A stretch of 44,772 nucleotides of DNA from Chara braunii (Eukaryota; Streptophyta; Charophyceae; Charales; Characeae): positions 3,112,991 to 3,157,762 of the forward strand of contig BFEA01000014.1 in assembly GCA_003427395.1 (NCBI GenBank), in the 5' to 3' direction. Numbering within the stretch: position 1 is the first letter of the stretch; the number at the start of each line of letters is the position of its first letter. The position numbers and the translations under genes were made by a program. Below the pieces are notes generated by a model. That model worked only from the letters and a program-made list of their open reading frames with translations. It searched no databases and was not told the DNA's origin. Below are positions 10,303 to 20,950 of this stretch, in pieces.

Positions 10303-11559
10303 ATGAACGCCAATGCAGTGCAAAACGCTACTGTACAGCTAGGTGGGGTACCTGTTCCCGCGCCACCAATCTGAGCTCGCGCACCAGTGGCTCCACCTGA
10401 TTTGTATCTTTTTGACCCCACACATCACCTAGCCAGAACATCGCTGACCACATTGCGTGCGCAGCAATACGACAATGACGAGGCTCGAATCAACATCCCC
10501 GTCAGGCTAGGAGGAGATGCGCACCACTGGTTCAGCACTTACGTTTGGGAGAATCTCCCAACCTTCGAGCGGGACTTTTTAAATCGATTGGACTATATCC
10601 ATCCGGAGTAGGTCCTTTTTATGATCAAAGATCGGGTTCAGAAACCACTCAAATCCGTTACTAAATATCGTAATAGGTTTTATAGGATGTTCATCAAAAT
10701 ACAGAGAGAGGAAGAGGTCAAGAGATATCTATTCATCGACGGGGTCCATAGCCGAACAATGAGGGTGAAACTGCGAAAGCAGTTTTCCCGAATCAATCAT
10801 ACCCTACAACAGATCATGACCACGACGGAAGAGATGGAACGAAAATTTGCCGTCAGTTTCCTGGACGAGAAGGATTACACCAGGGAAAAGGATTCCTCAG
10901 AACTGGCGAGAGCAAAGGCCGAGCTAGGTGCACTTCAAAACAAATTTGAAAAGATGGGTCTCATCTTGGGCCCTGTCACCTATCTAGAACAAATCGCAGC
11001 CAAGAGGCCAGTACCGAATACATCTACGGGATTGCCTACGCCGGTTATGGTCGCCTCAGCTCCTTCCCCGGACTCCTCGGCAAGGCCGAGTGAATCGAAT
11101 GCCATACTGAAACTAACCCGAACATTAGTTAACTTGATACAAAAAAGTAAGAAGGAACAACGTGAGCACAATGCCCAGATAAAATCGTTAATGAGGTCGA
11201 TGCTCCCCATTGCCGTCAGAGCTGCACCATCGGTGCTAGGAATCGCCCCCGCTCAGACCAGGGGCGGAGCAAAGACAAATATGAGCGTTTGTTACACGTG
11301 CCACCAGTCGGGCCACATAGCCCGAGACTGTCAGCTCCGACCTGCACCAGCTCGAGTTGGAACCGCCCTCGTGCCCGCTGCGCCCATGGCCAATGGGCCA
11401 GGGAGGGTGGGCACGATGATTGGAGAAATAAGAGGAGCAGGGAGTGCGGTGACCACCATTGAAGAAGTTGTGGAACTTATCCCGTTCGACCAATACGTGG
11501 TGTTGGGTTACCCAGGATTGGGAATCATCGGAACCATCCGACCCGCCAATGAACAGTAA
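10303..11559 (+). pseudogene. gag: gag polyprotein with CCHC knuckle, two in-frame stops
   Basis: One frame runs from ATG 10303 to TAA at 11557-11559, about 418 residues, broken by TGA 10372-10374 and TAG 10609-10611. The N-terminal half carries the retrotransposon gag/capsid signature: an aromatic-rich GDAHHWFSTYVW block, then KPLKSVTKYRNRFYRMF and a following helix-rich part. A single zinc knuckle CYTCHQSGHIARDC (CX2CX4HX4C) lies near 11290-11331. Gag packages the RNA genome in virus-like particles. Protease follows after about 130 bp in the same frame, so the original may have been a gag-pol fusion or used readthrough. Confidence 0.9.
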
Positions 11560-11691
11560 GAGATAGCCGAAAGGACATCTTCTCCGAGAGAAATGGAGTC
11601 GGGCGGTCCTACCTTCGTTAGTGGAGAGATCGAGGTATTGGTCATCGTTTGAGTTCTAGATCACCGAATTCCTTTGCCTATCTAACAACAG

Positions 11692-12382
11692 ATGTCCATA
11701 TCGGAGCAAGCTAATGAGCGCATGCTACAGCATTGCAAAGCAAATAGAAAACGATTTGCTCTCGCAAAATCGACGGCTCAAAAGGGAAAAGCCCCTGCCC
11801 TCGGAGATGGGCTGGACGTTCCTAGTACTACGGACCCAATACGGTTAGGAATACTCCAAAAAGTTAATCATTTTTTGCGAATTCAAGTCATTCCGTGAAA
11901 ATCAGCAAAATGTGATATCGAGGTATGGGGAATCCCCTACAGCGTTGTTATCGATTCGAGAGCCAAGGTACTGACTATTTCATTGAGATTCGTAGAACGA
12001 GTCGGAAGAAGGAAGGATCTGATCACCTTGATGGAAGGAGATCATCTCGTCTCAGCGGACAGAGAGAAAATCAAAGCGGTAGGAAAAATGACGAACGTCG
12101 AGTTTCGATTAGGAAACGTTCACCGCACTAGGAGACGTTATAGTACTGGATGTGAACACCTATGATGTCGTTCTGGGATTACCAGCCCTCACAACACTGC
12201 GGGCCAACCTGGATTTTGAGAGGCGATCCGTCATCCTTAGAAACATGGGCGGCAAACCGTACGTTGCTCCGATGCGGCTGACTCTTCGGACCACGCCGCC
12301 CTGGACTCAGAAACCCATGCCGGTATTTAGAGGACCCCTCCGGGTGATCACCTGGAAGAGTCCTGGTGAAACTATCGAGTGA
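11692..12382 (+). pseudogene. retropepsin-like protease region, frameshifted
   Basis: The frame from 11692 has a TGA at 11896 and then reads VVIDSRAKVLTIS, which aligns with the aspartic-protease active site, where family members read D-S/T-G-A. Here the Gly is Arg, so the active site is damaged. Around 12110-12125 the homology shifts by one frame to GDVIVLDVNTYDVVLGLPAL and RANLDF, the C-terminal flap and strand block typical of Ty3 proteases just before RT. The protease would mature Gag-Pol. The combination of mutated motif, stop and frameshift means it is dead. Confidence 0.8.
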
Positions 12383-12588
12383 CTCTGACAGCGGAGACGA
12401 AGCTAATCCTGTGATACACGATATGGCTCAACAACTGATTCGTTACACCATCCAACAGAAGATCACAAAAACATTTGTCCTTACGGAAAAAAATCTACAA
12501 CGAACGCGTGCATTAATCTTAGTGGAACCACTCGTACAAATATTGGATGCTCGACTATTCGGAACCCCCTCGGACTGAATCAGTTGTA

Positions 12589-12636
12589 CGCGTCTAGGGG
12601 GTTCCGAAGGCGAAGCTTTGGAACCCCCTAGACGCG
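12589..12636. repeat. perfect 17-bp inverted repeat (hairpin)
   Basis: Arms 12589-12605 and 12620-12636 (CGCGTCTAGGGGGTTCC and its exact complement) flank a 14-base loop. It lies in the weakly coding spacer between protease and RT. A half-copy, GGAACCCCCT, occurs just upstream at 12561-12570. Confidence 0.9.
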
Positions 12637-12755
12637 ACGACTCTACACCCTATGAGCTTGGAATCAAAATCGTTGAGAAACCAGTGTGCTGATAGGATAC
12701 CGGCGATGGCGTGACCCCGGAAGAACACGTGGCTATCCGAGAGGAAGATGCTTAG

Positions 12756-13862
12756 ATGGTCGCCACCGTCACGGTGTTTTCCTGGCGGTCTGACAACTCC
12801 TTCATCCCTGCTCCCCTTGCGGAGAGCAGGCCCAAAGCAGGCACGAAGCACGTGGCGGTTACCATACATAGACAACACTACGAGCTACATATGCCTCAGT
12901 TTGTACCTGATGAAACTCATCGATTGATTGCGGATATTTTAACCGAATACCAAGGAGCGATCAACGTAACACATACGGATATCGGACTGTCCATAGTCAT
13001 TCAACATGAAATTCAGACCAGAACGCACCCGCCGATCCACTATAAACCATACCGATATTCTCTCGCGGAACGAAAAGTGTTATTACAAAGAATTTGAGAA
13101 TTTGAAGCTAACGGATGGATCGAACCGGCAACCGGACCCTGGTCATTTCCCATAGTCTTAGTCCTGAAGAAAAATGGGTTGATTCGCATTTGCTTTGATT
13201 ACAGGAAGCTGAATTATATCACGATTAAGGATGTGTACCCCCTTCCCCGGATTGATGATCTGTTGGATGTAATTGAGTGTGCTAAGTACTTCTGTAAGTT
13301 TGACATTCGCTATTGATTTCGTCATATTCTGGTCAAGGAGGAGGACTGACCGAAGGCGGCCTTTGTGTTATTCGAGGGCACCTGGCAGTGGGTCCGTTGC
13401 CCAATACGAATTTGCAATACGCCAGCTACTTTTCAAAGAGCGATGAACGTCACATTTTAAAATTTCGTCAACAAGACCAGGCTAACTCAGGGCATGGTTA
13501 ATTTTTGCGTCATTGTGTACATGGACGACATCCTGATCTTCTTGGAATCAGTTCACGGGCATGCACAGCATGTCGAATGGACACTTGGGGCATTGCAGGA
13601 TTCTGGCTTCAAGATTGCGTTGGAGAAAATTAAGTTTTTCCTTTCGAAAATCTCGTTCCTAGGGTACGTGGTGACTCAGGGAGGCTTACGACCGGATTTG
13701 AGAAAGGTCGCGACCGTTCGGGATGCCCCTACACCTACAACGTTGACACAAGTCCGGGCCTTTTTGGGACTGGCCTCGTACTATCGTCGATTTATCAAGG
13801 GTTTTGCAGCAATCGTCCGACCTCTAACGAATCTTCTACGAAAGAACCAACCGCTGAGTTGA
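12756..13862 (+). pseudogene. Ty3/gypsy reverse transcriptase, in-frame stops
   Basis: A single frame covers the whole RT and can be followed upstream to about 12366. Recognisable blocks are HYKPYRYSLAERK, WSFPIVLVLKKNG, ICFDYRKLNYITIKD, YPLPRIDDLLD, the catalytic YMDD at 13518-13529, FLGYVVTQGG and VRAFLGLASYYRRFIKGF. Stops interrupt it at 13095, 13314, 13347 and 13458, with 13860 ending this part. Further upstream, stops lie at 12576, 12690, 12693 and 12753. The catalytic Asp pair is kept while the palm is broken by stops, so decay is by substitution. The enzyme would copy the element RNA inside particles. Confidence 0.93.
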
Positions 13863-14383
13863 GACGCCGAGTGTGAAGGGGCCTTTGTCACGTTAAAGGA
13901 GAAGCAATTCATACTCATTACTGAATGGCAGCCCGAAACAATCTCCGCTATTTTGGCTCAGAAGGGGAAAGACAGCCGCGAACACTTCATCGAGTACACT
14001 TTGCAAACGGTACCGGACGAGAGAAAAAACAAGTCGGCTCTTCAGGGAGAGTGCTACGCGGTTGTCTGGGGGATTCAACACTTCCATTCGTATTTGTACG
14101 GATATAAGTTCGTCCTCGTTACGAACCATGAGCCCCTACTGGCTCTCAAGAGGTTTACCAACTACACGGACATGATCAATGGGTTGTGCAACTGCAAGAA
14201 TACGATTTCGATATCGTCCACTGGAAGACAGAGAAACACGGTAACGCCGACGGACTGACACGATTGTACCGGCCTAGCAGGGTGGCCAAGGGTGAAAAGA
14301 TCACACCGTGGAAGAAACTGGAACCAACAAGCGAGCCTTCGTACAGCCAGGTGGCCATCCTCCCTCGGACCTCCAAGAAGTGA
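13863..14383 (+). pseudogene. RNase H domain, frameshifted
   Basis: Directly after RT in the same frame comes a shortened tether, then ISAILAQKG, an EYTLQTVPDERKN block, GECYAVVWGIQHFHSYLYG and FVLVTNHEPLLALKR. The usual TDH is TNH and the first acidic position reads TEW. Near 14175 the homology moves one frame and continues LQEYDFDIVHWKTEKHGNAD and GLTRLYRP, the classic end of gypsy RNase H. A TGA at 14381 follows. The domain would remove RNA from the RNA-DNA hybrid. Confidence 0.88.
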
Positions 14384-14395
14384 CCGGCAGACACG

Positions 14396-14602
14396 ATGGC
14401 GATGGAGCATGGAGGTAATCCCGAAGGTGGATATGGCGAGTGGGTAGACTGTCAGCGATGTGTCTCCCGAGCTCACGGTTCCTACATCCAATATAGAATT
14501 GCGGGTAAATCCTTGTTATGTCCCTTGTGCCGCACTGATAAAATTCCGACAGAAGCTCGATTTCTCGAAGCCACGTCGGAAGGGTTGGAAAAGACACGAT
14601 GA
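14396..14602 (+). pseudogene. CX2C-X19-CX2C segment between RNase H and integrase
   Basis: The frame of the RNase H tail resumes after its TGA and reads WVDCQRC, 19 residues, then CPLCRTDK. Paired CX2C motifs suggest a zinc-ribbon or RING-like fold. I do not recognise it as a standard gypsy domain. It could be family-specific pol sequence or part of a degraded integrase N-terminus. It ends at a TGA (14600-14602). Confidence 0.45.
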
Positions 14603-14799
14603 TTTAGAAGGGCCGAAGTATGGACAAATGTCGTTTGATAGCTACGGTGGTTGGGAACTCCCTCCAAGACTTTACTAAGGGGGACCGGAGGAGGGCCAAT
14701 AAGAGGGCACGGGACCACCGATGGAATGAGGAAAAAAACGGAAGACGGATGGTAGTGGGATTTGGATGTTTGTGCCTCATCCGTTCATGAGATCTGACT

Positions 14800-15694
14800 A
14801 GGTTAAGTCGACCTATGAGGAAACGGTAGCCCACTTCGCCGTTCGAATCACGGAGGCGGCAATCAATACAAACGAGTGGTATTGGTCCAATATTCACGAC
14901 GATGTTCAATTCATCGTCTGAAACTGTCCCATCTATGTCGCCGACTCAGCCGCGTAGATCGATAGTGCCCACTGTAGTTGAACGGCCGTTCGAAAGGGTC
15001 AGCATGGATACCACAGATATTGTCGCCGCCCCTGGACCAAATAGATGCGAATATTCACTTCCTTTGGTATTTGTGGACCAGTTTTCAAAATGGATAGAGG
15101 CGTATCCTTGTAAGACGCGACAAGCGACAAAAATCGTGCGGTATGTTAACCATTTTCTCGAGATGCATCAGGACACCGAGGAAATCCTAACTGACAACAG
15201 GGCAGAATTCCGAGGGGAAGTCTTGAGGAGTCTGGTTCTACACGGTGTCTCGATTCGCACTACCGCTCCCCATATGTCGCAATCGAACGGACTAGTAGAA
15301 AACGTCAACCGGGTAATCAAAACAGCGTTACGGCGTAATATCGCGGCCAAAGATGCCAGGCCTTGGCCCGATATCGTTGACCATGGCCTAACTTTTCATC
15401 AAGGGACACCCCAAGAGTCCACCGGCCTATCCCCCTTCCAATTACGGACCGATAGTGTGGCCTATGTAGCCCTACCGAGCCTAAATGGTGAAACGGCCCT
15501 TCTGCGACGGAACACTAGAGCAACGGTCAAAGACAAGGCCCAACACCACCTGGAATTAATGGAAAAGGCCCTCCCCTGGCTAAGCCCGAAAACAGCAAAG
15601 AATGACTGAAATGGCCCACGGACGACAAGTCCGGAGCTACGAGGCCCGAAATGGGAATGCTGGACCACGGCCCTAGTATAAGTTAGGGGACATA
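14800..15694 (+). pseudogene. integrase, zinc region and DDE core, frameshifted
   Basis: The N-terminal part, in one frame to about 14950, has ETVAHFAVRITEA, then EWYWSNIHDDVQFIV, a TGA at 14919, and NCPIY where a CXXC is expected, so the HHCC site is damaged. A frame change then enters 14902-15609, which carries the DDE core: Asp in RVSMD, VDQFSKWIEAYPCK, Asp in LTDNRAEF (usual Gly is Arg), TAPHMSQSNGLVENVNR with the catalytic Glu, and a TGLSPFQLRT block. It stops at 15607. Integrase would insert the cDNA. The three acidic residues are present, but frameshifts make it inactive. Confidence 0.9.
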
Positions 15695-15988
15695 GTGCAA
15701 GTAAGGAAATGTGCTCGCGATGGTAAGCTAGCGCCACGATTCTTCAGGCGATTTCGCGTGGTCGAGATCGGTCCTAGCAGAGTAAATACTGTGCGGCTCG
15801 CACCGGAGGTGTCGAGAAGTCGATCGGCTCGTCCGATCATTCGACACGTGTCCTACCTTCACCCTCTCCCATCTTTTCCTTCTCTTCCATCCTCCATGTT
15901 GTCCCTCGACAGCGAGGAGGAAGACGATCACCTCAACTACCTTGATCCTTCTTCTTCTCAACCCTCATCTCCCTCACCACCGCCATGA
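15695..15988 (+). pseudogene. integrase C-terminal (GPY/F-like) domain, end of pol
   Basis: In a third frame the sequence reads VQVRKCARDGKLAPRFFRRF, RVVEIGPSRVNTVRL and RHVSYLHPLP, matching the PRF.GPF-type C-terminal module of gypsy integrases. A Ser/Pro-rich tail with a short acidic run follows. The TGA (15986-15988) overlaps the next ATG as ATGA. The frame change relative to the DDE core lies between about 15609 and 15690. Confidence 0.75.
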
Positions 15989-16464
15989 GTTTTTCCACCG
16001 AACAGGTCATCAGCGAGCGCCTAATGGTACCCAGGGGAGCCATCTCTGCAATCCTGCAAGTACAGCGTCCTCGACTGAGTCCAGACCTTCTTTGCTTCGC
16101 GACCTTCTTTAGCACAGTGGCCATTCACGTGGAGGCGGAGTTCAGATTCACGCAGTCCGAGGCAGCACGGGTATTGGCCGAGGTGTCGGCCTTCTTACGC
16201 AGGTCCCCACCCGGCGAGAGCCACGTATCAGTCATTGTCATCTTTATAGGTGACATCACGACACTGCATCCAGCAAGGCACACCGCAATCCTCCGACAGC
16301 TGCGGGACCGGGCAACTTGCATCACGACTGCATGGGTGCGATTACTGGCTCGGCCGCGCGATCGCATCGCAACAGCCAACGACATCGATCTCCAACTTCA
16401 ATTTTCCTCCACCTTGCCAGAGGTCCTCCTCCCGGAGATTCGTCCTTTCGCCCGGCCTCAATAA
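15985..16464 (+). CDS. ORF A in the env position, unknown protein (159 aa)
   Basis: An intact 159-codon frame starts at an ATG overlapping the pol stop (ATGA) with a purine at -3. It lies where some plant gypsy lineages carry env-like or additional ORFs. I recognise no domain. The protein has mostly short amphipathic stretches, a hydrophobic run SVIVIFIGDI near residue 80, and an Arg-rich middle. No signal peptide is evident. It is one of the few stop-free frames in an element whose pol is heavily broken. That could mean retained constraint, chance or GC-rich composition, and a codon-substitution test would be needed to decide. Confidence 0.5.
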   Translation: MSFSTEQVISERLMVPRGAISAILQVQRPRLSPDLLCFATFFSTVAIHVEAEFRFTQSEAARVLAEVSAFLRRSPPGESHVSVIVIFIGDITTLHPARHTAILRQLRDRATCITTAWVRLLARPRDRIATANDIDLQLQFSSTLPEVLLPEIRPFARPQ

Positions 16465-16535
16465 ACTGCCACCGCCTCTCTAGAGTCTCCACGTCCGGCC
16501 TTCCCTCCGACACTCCCGCGTTTTGGCAGTCTGCA

Positions 16536-17579
16536 ATGGACCCCGCTCCGAGTCTATCTTTCAGAATCAGGCAGTTGGACGTTCCGATTCTGGACGTGGC
16601 CAAGTGGGCAAAGTGGTGGTACACTTACGTGGCACTCAACTTCTGCCTCCTCCTTCTCGCAGTCGTTTTCCATTGGGTGGAACCTGCTGACAGGAGCGAG
16701 GAGGATGAGATCCCAGATGAAGAGTCAAAGTTATTGATTGTCCAGGCCTGGAGGGCGGACACGGAGGGTGAGCTTCTGGGGATCTTGTTTGGGGAAGTAC
16801 GTGACGGCCACTTGGATTCGATCACAAACAAAGTGCTGGTGTTCTTGACCCAACTGCGGGACGACCTACCTTTGGAGATCCTCTCGCGCTGCGATGAAAC
16901 GCCCGGGACTGCCACACTTGCCTGTACCTGGATCCCCCATCTCCTGTGGTCTACGTGCACGGAGCTGGACGGGGATCCTTGCTATTATCCCTCCGAAGGC
17001 GCTTACCTGGTCATCAACGTCACTAATCTCTCCTTCTGGGATCCTCTCATCCGACGAGTGAATGTAGGAGAAACCAGCGAGGAAGCCGGAGAGGAGGAAG
17101 GGGAAGTAGTTGAGGAAGAGATCGAGGAGGACGATCATCTTCAGTACACGGAAGGAGAGGAAACGCCAGAGGAGGAAGAATCGGAGGCTGAATCGGACGA
17201 TTCCGATTATCACGAATCGGAGGACGCCGAGTTGGAAGAGGTCATCTCGGAGCGGGAGGAATCGGAAGAAGAAGGCGGATCGGGTGAGTCGAGTGGTCCT
17301 GACGAACTAAGCAAGGAAGAGAAAGAGGTCGTGGCACAGAGAAGACGGGCAGCGACAGAAGGCAAGCGGGCGATCGAGGAATGAGGAGGGCCACCGCCGC
17401 AATTGCTACAGGGGGATCCGACGCTCAATCCGGAATGGCCACAAGAAGAGGCTGAGAGAAATGGAAGCGCCACGGCAGAGGGATCAGGAAGCCGGCGCCG
17501 CCGGACAAATGAATCCATGGCCCAATCCTCTCCCCAGCCCAAGCGTCGCCTACGTCGACATGAGGGCGCCCGGACTTAG
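16536..17579 (+). pseudogene. ORF B in the env position: membrane segment plus acidic tail, one TGA
   Basis: ATG 16536 opens a 282-codon frame to TGA 17382-17384. The same frame then stays open for 65 more codons to TAG 17577-17579. Residues about 27-48 (WWYTYVALNF...VFHWV) form one good candidate transmembrane helix. The middle contains several Cys (ATLACTWIPHLLWSTC). From about residue 178 the chain is extremely Glu/Asp-rich. The part beyond the TGA is Pro/Arg-rich with KRRLRR, resembling a nuclear signal. I cannot assign a family. An env-like glycoprotein is possible from position and the hydrophobic helix, but there is no signal peptide, furin site or fusion motif. Confidence 0.5.
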
Positions 17580-18254
17580 TCCCCGATCATTATACCGCCC
17601 TCCGTGTGACTTCCTCACTCTTCAGCAGCTCATAGGCCGACCCCCATTCCCTGACAGATGACACCCCTTCCTGCCTTCCCGCTTCCACCATCTCTACTCC
17701 ACACGCCTCCTAATCACGATCTTCCCACACGCTACTACTCACTCGCTCGCCACCTCTTTCCCCATCCACGTCCTTCTCTTTAGAATAGATTCAATTTGGC
17801 AGGGATTCAATAATATAGAGTTGTATTGTATCATCGAGGGCACGATCTCAACGTGCGAAGAGTATGACGATTTCCTCACTGTTATCCACCGTACCCTCTG
17901 CATGCTCCATCCCGAAAACCCCGCTTCCCTTCCCCACCAACGTCGACACCCGCGTCTTCCCCGCATCCACCACACGATTCATTACACCTAACTCCCCACT
18001 AGAGATCGATAAATCCGTCGCTTCATGCCTCCCCTTCCCCAAGTCCACCACCTTCTCCGCCCGTAATCAGACTGGCTTTTCCGGGTAATGTTTAGAATGG
18101 AGCACACGAATGCCATGTTGGATGACTTCCACACTCAGATCTTACGGTAAGTGGCACGTAGAAGCTCCGCCTCGATCCTCGGATCGCCGGTCGATACCTG
18201 ATGAGAGAGCAAGCAGGACCTTGCTCAAGATTGGAACCCCCTGGGCGTTACATA
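17580..18254 (+). other. gypsy 3' non-coding region
   Basis: This is C-rich sequence before the 3' LTR. Two overlapping weak frames exist: 17662-17991 (no early ATG) and 17864-18088. Neither shows a family signature, so I do not call a gene. A polypurine tract is expected next to 18255, but only GATGAGAGAGCAAGCAGGA near 18200 is purine-rich. Confidence 0.55.
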
Positions 18255-18989
18255 TGTGACAGACTATTTTCTGTAATCGCACGACTTTCTGCGCGAAGTG
18301 GCTTCGGGGGTTGGGAACAGGTTGGTCGGGTGGAAAGCATAGATAGGGGTTGGTCGAACAAGTTGCATGGATACCCTTGGGTCTTTATTTTTTTTTGCTG
18401 TCAGGACCAGGGCCGGGAAAGTCCCGCGACAACAATTGGGTGACCGCACCTTAGTGAGCGCGATAAATAACGGTTGCCATAACTTCTTTCTTGTTCTGAT
18501 GTGGGAGATGGGAATTTTGGCGCGATTCGCGCGCGGGAATATCGTTTTCAAATTTACAACGGATGACGGGCTCTTGAAATTGTTTTTTTTAAGTTTTTTT
18601 TAATTTCTTTTTGCAAATAGGATTTAGACTAGGAATTTAGGTGCTCTGAAATCTTGTTGCACCACGCTTCTTCTTCGTGCACCTCTCACCGCAGTGGGAA
18701 CTGGCCTCAGATTGTATCACGCCCTTAATCCTGCATATAACTGTAATATTTGGCGGACGCGATTGTAACGATACTCCTTGATTCTCTCGTGTTTCCCCGC
18801 CTTATTCCCCTCTGTCGTTTATACCTCGTCCTTCACTCTAATTGGCTTAGCGACTGCATGACCAGATCGATGCGTGGTGTGGTTGTGTCCCCCACGACGC
18901 GGCTTGGCCATGCAGGCATAGGCACTTTCTTTTCGTTCCCTTCCCCTTACTTAGGCATAATCCCAGGTTCATTGCGCAAGCATGCACGC

Positions 18990-18996
18990 TATAAAT
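18990..18996 (+). promoter_or_regulatory. TATA box, 3' LTR copy
   Basis: TATAAAT in the same flanking sequence as 7736-7742. It is conserved between diverged LTRs, which supports it as the core promoter. From this LTR it could drive outward transcription into the satellite array. Confidence 0.45.
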
Positions 18997-19219
18997 TTCG
19001 CAAGCGCGATTAGTTTGCTCTCTCACAATTTGGAAGTTAGTGTCGTCAGTGAGGATCGGCTAACAAGTAAGTGAGAAGATGAGCAGAAGTAAGTCGGGCG
19101 ACCCAACGAGCTGGTGCCGGGTAGGCGGGGTTGACGTGGGGGCCACGACGGACTGTGACGCACGGTGTTGGTGCGAGGAGACGGACTACCCTCATCGGAG
19201 GTGATGTAGCGTGGGGAAA

Positions 19220-19221
<2 letters not shown>

Positions 19222-19308
<87 letters not shown>

Positions 19309-19323
19309 NNNNNNNNNNNNNNN

Positions 19324-19377
<54 letters not shown>

Positions 19378-19399
19378 CAGAGAGAGAGAGAGAGAGAGA
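19222..19399. repeat. expanded (GA)n with assembly gap
   Basis: GA repeats occupy about 178 positions including 15 N at 19309-19323. The same site in the 5' LTR (8011-8028) has only about nine GA units. The true length is unknown because of the gap. Confidence 0.97.
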
Positions 19400-20950
19400 T
19401 GTGTGTGGGATGATGCCTTTCTCTAACCCTCTGTATAAATTTTAATTTCAACCTTGGTCGATCTTGTTACAGTCGTTTCGGATCTTCTAGCGAATTATTT
19501 CGGATATTTTGCTTATGGTGTGTGTGGAATGAACTCGCGCGCTTCCCTCACCCCTCCTCGCGCAATTCGTGGATGACCAGTTTAGCTCAAATTTTGTCAC
19601 TTTCTAGTCCCTATTCTGCGCTCGGGTTGGATGCGTTCCCCATGCATATTACGGAATTGACAACCTTTGGATCTTGTGTGTGGGATGGTGTCCTTCTTTT
19701 TCTCGTTTACGTAGTCTCCATAAGTGGCGTCGGTCCTCTTTTACTCATGATTACCCCTGGTTCGTGTTTTTCTTAGAGATCGGTTTGTGCCCCCTCCCCC
19801 CCACTCACCTCACTCCTGTTTCATTGCAATATGGTGAGATTGGCACGACGATTGTCTGCGCGCGACCCCGGTGAACTTGGGTTATGATGACGTAGGCCTC
19901 CTCGGTGACATGGTTTGATGCGCAAACCTTTGTCGATCTCTCGTTTGTGCTTTTCCGAAAATTTGCACGGCCGCTGAGTTTGATTGATGCATGAGTTCGA
20001 TCGATGCCTGAGTATGCATGTCAGTTTTTCGTCACCTTTTGAACAGAAACGGGAATTTAATGATAACTCGGCGGTCCCGGTTGATGTATGCTCTGGTGGA
20101 TAGGTGGATGGCTAATTCAAATATGTGATTGTCCGCTGATTGCCTTTCTTATGTCTTTTTCTTGACACGCGCACGGGCTAGCACGACGACGGATCAGACG
20201 ATCTCCCGACCAAAGGGATAGCTACTCGATCCGATCCAACTGATCGCAAAGTTTAACGAGGTCTCCTGCGGATATGTGCACGCTCGATCAAAACTGACAT
20301 CGCCTGCATGCGCGTCTACAAAACCCGCGCTCGAGTCCATTTCTAAACCTGCAAAATTCTGATAGCATGGATGACGGGACTCCCTTCCACATCATTGATC
20401 GGGAAAGCCCGAGACACTGACGGTTGCGAGAATACTGGGAGTATGTATGTCTTCTCGCACTACCCCGCCCCAACCCTCCAAAATTCCCCTTTCGGACGGG
20501 AAACGAACGTGTCTGTGAGTGAAACATTGAACGAGCCTTAAGCGCGATCCCTTTTCCCTCCGCGTTCCCCAGCTCACACGTAAGTCATGTCATCGTCGAA
20601 CTCGGTGTTGTCATCATTGGGACAGACTTCGCTCCCTACCGCCTCGTGTTGCCTTTTCACTGCCTGACGGCGGCCCCGTGGCACGTGCTCGCCCCCTACT
20701 GGCCTCGAACCCCGTGCCCCGAGTGCTTGCAGGATAGTGAGTACCGAGCCTCGGGGTTCGTTCGACGAACCAGGACTGAGGCCGAACAACAAGCACACAG
20801 CATGTGCCTGAGGCCCGCTTCGTCCGACTCGGAGGCTTGTCACGAGAGACGCTGGCGATTGGTCAGGCAACACGACACACATAGCATTCCGCCGGATCAC
20901 CAAATCCGAGCTCGGCCTCGACAACGAAGTTTGCGGGGACGACGATGACA

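Noticed and set aside
16536-17384. ORF B as a definite envelope gene
   Set aside because: One membrane helix and position are not enough. No signal peptide, cleavage site or family match is visible.
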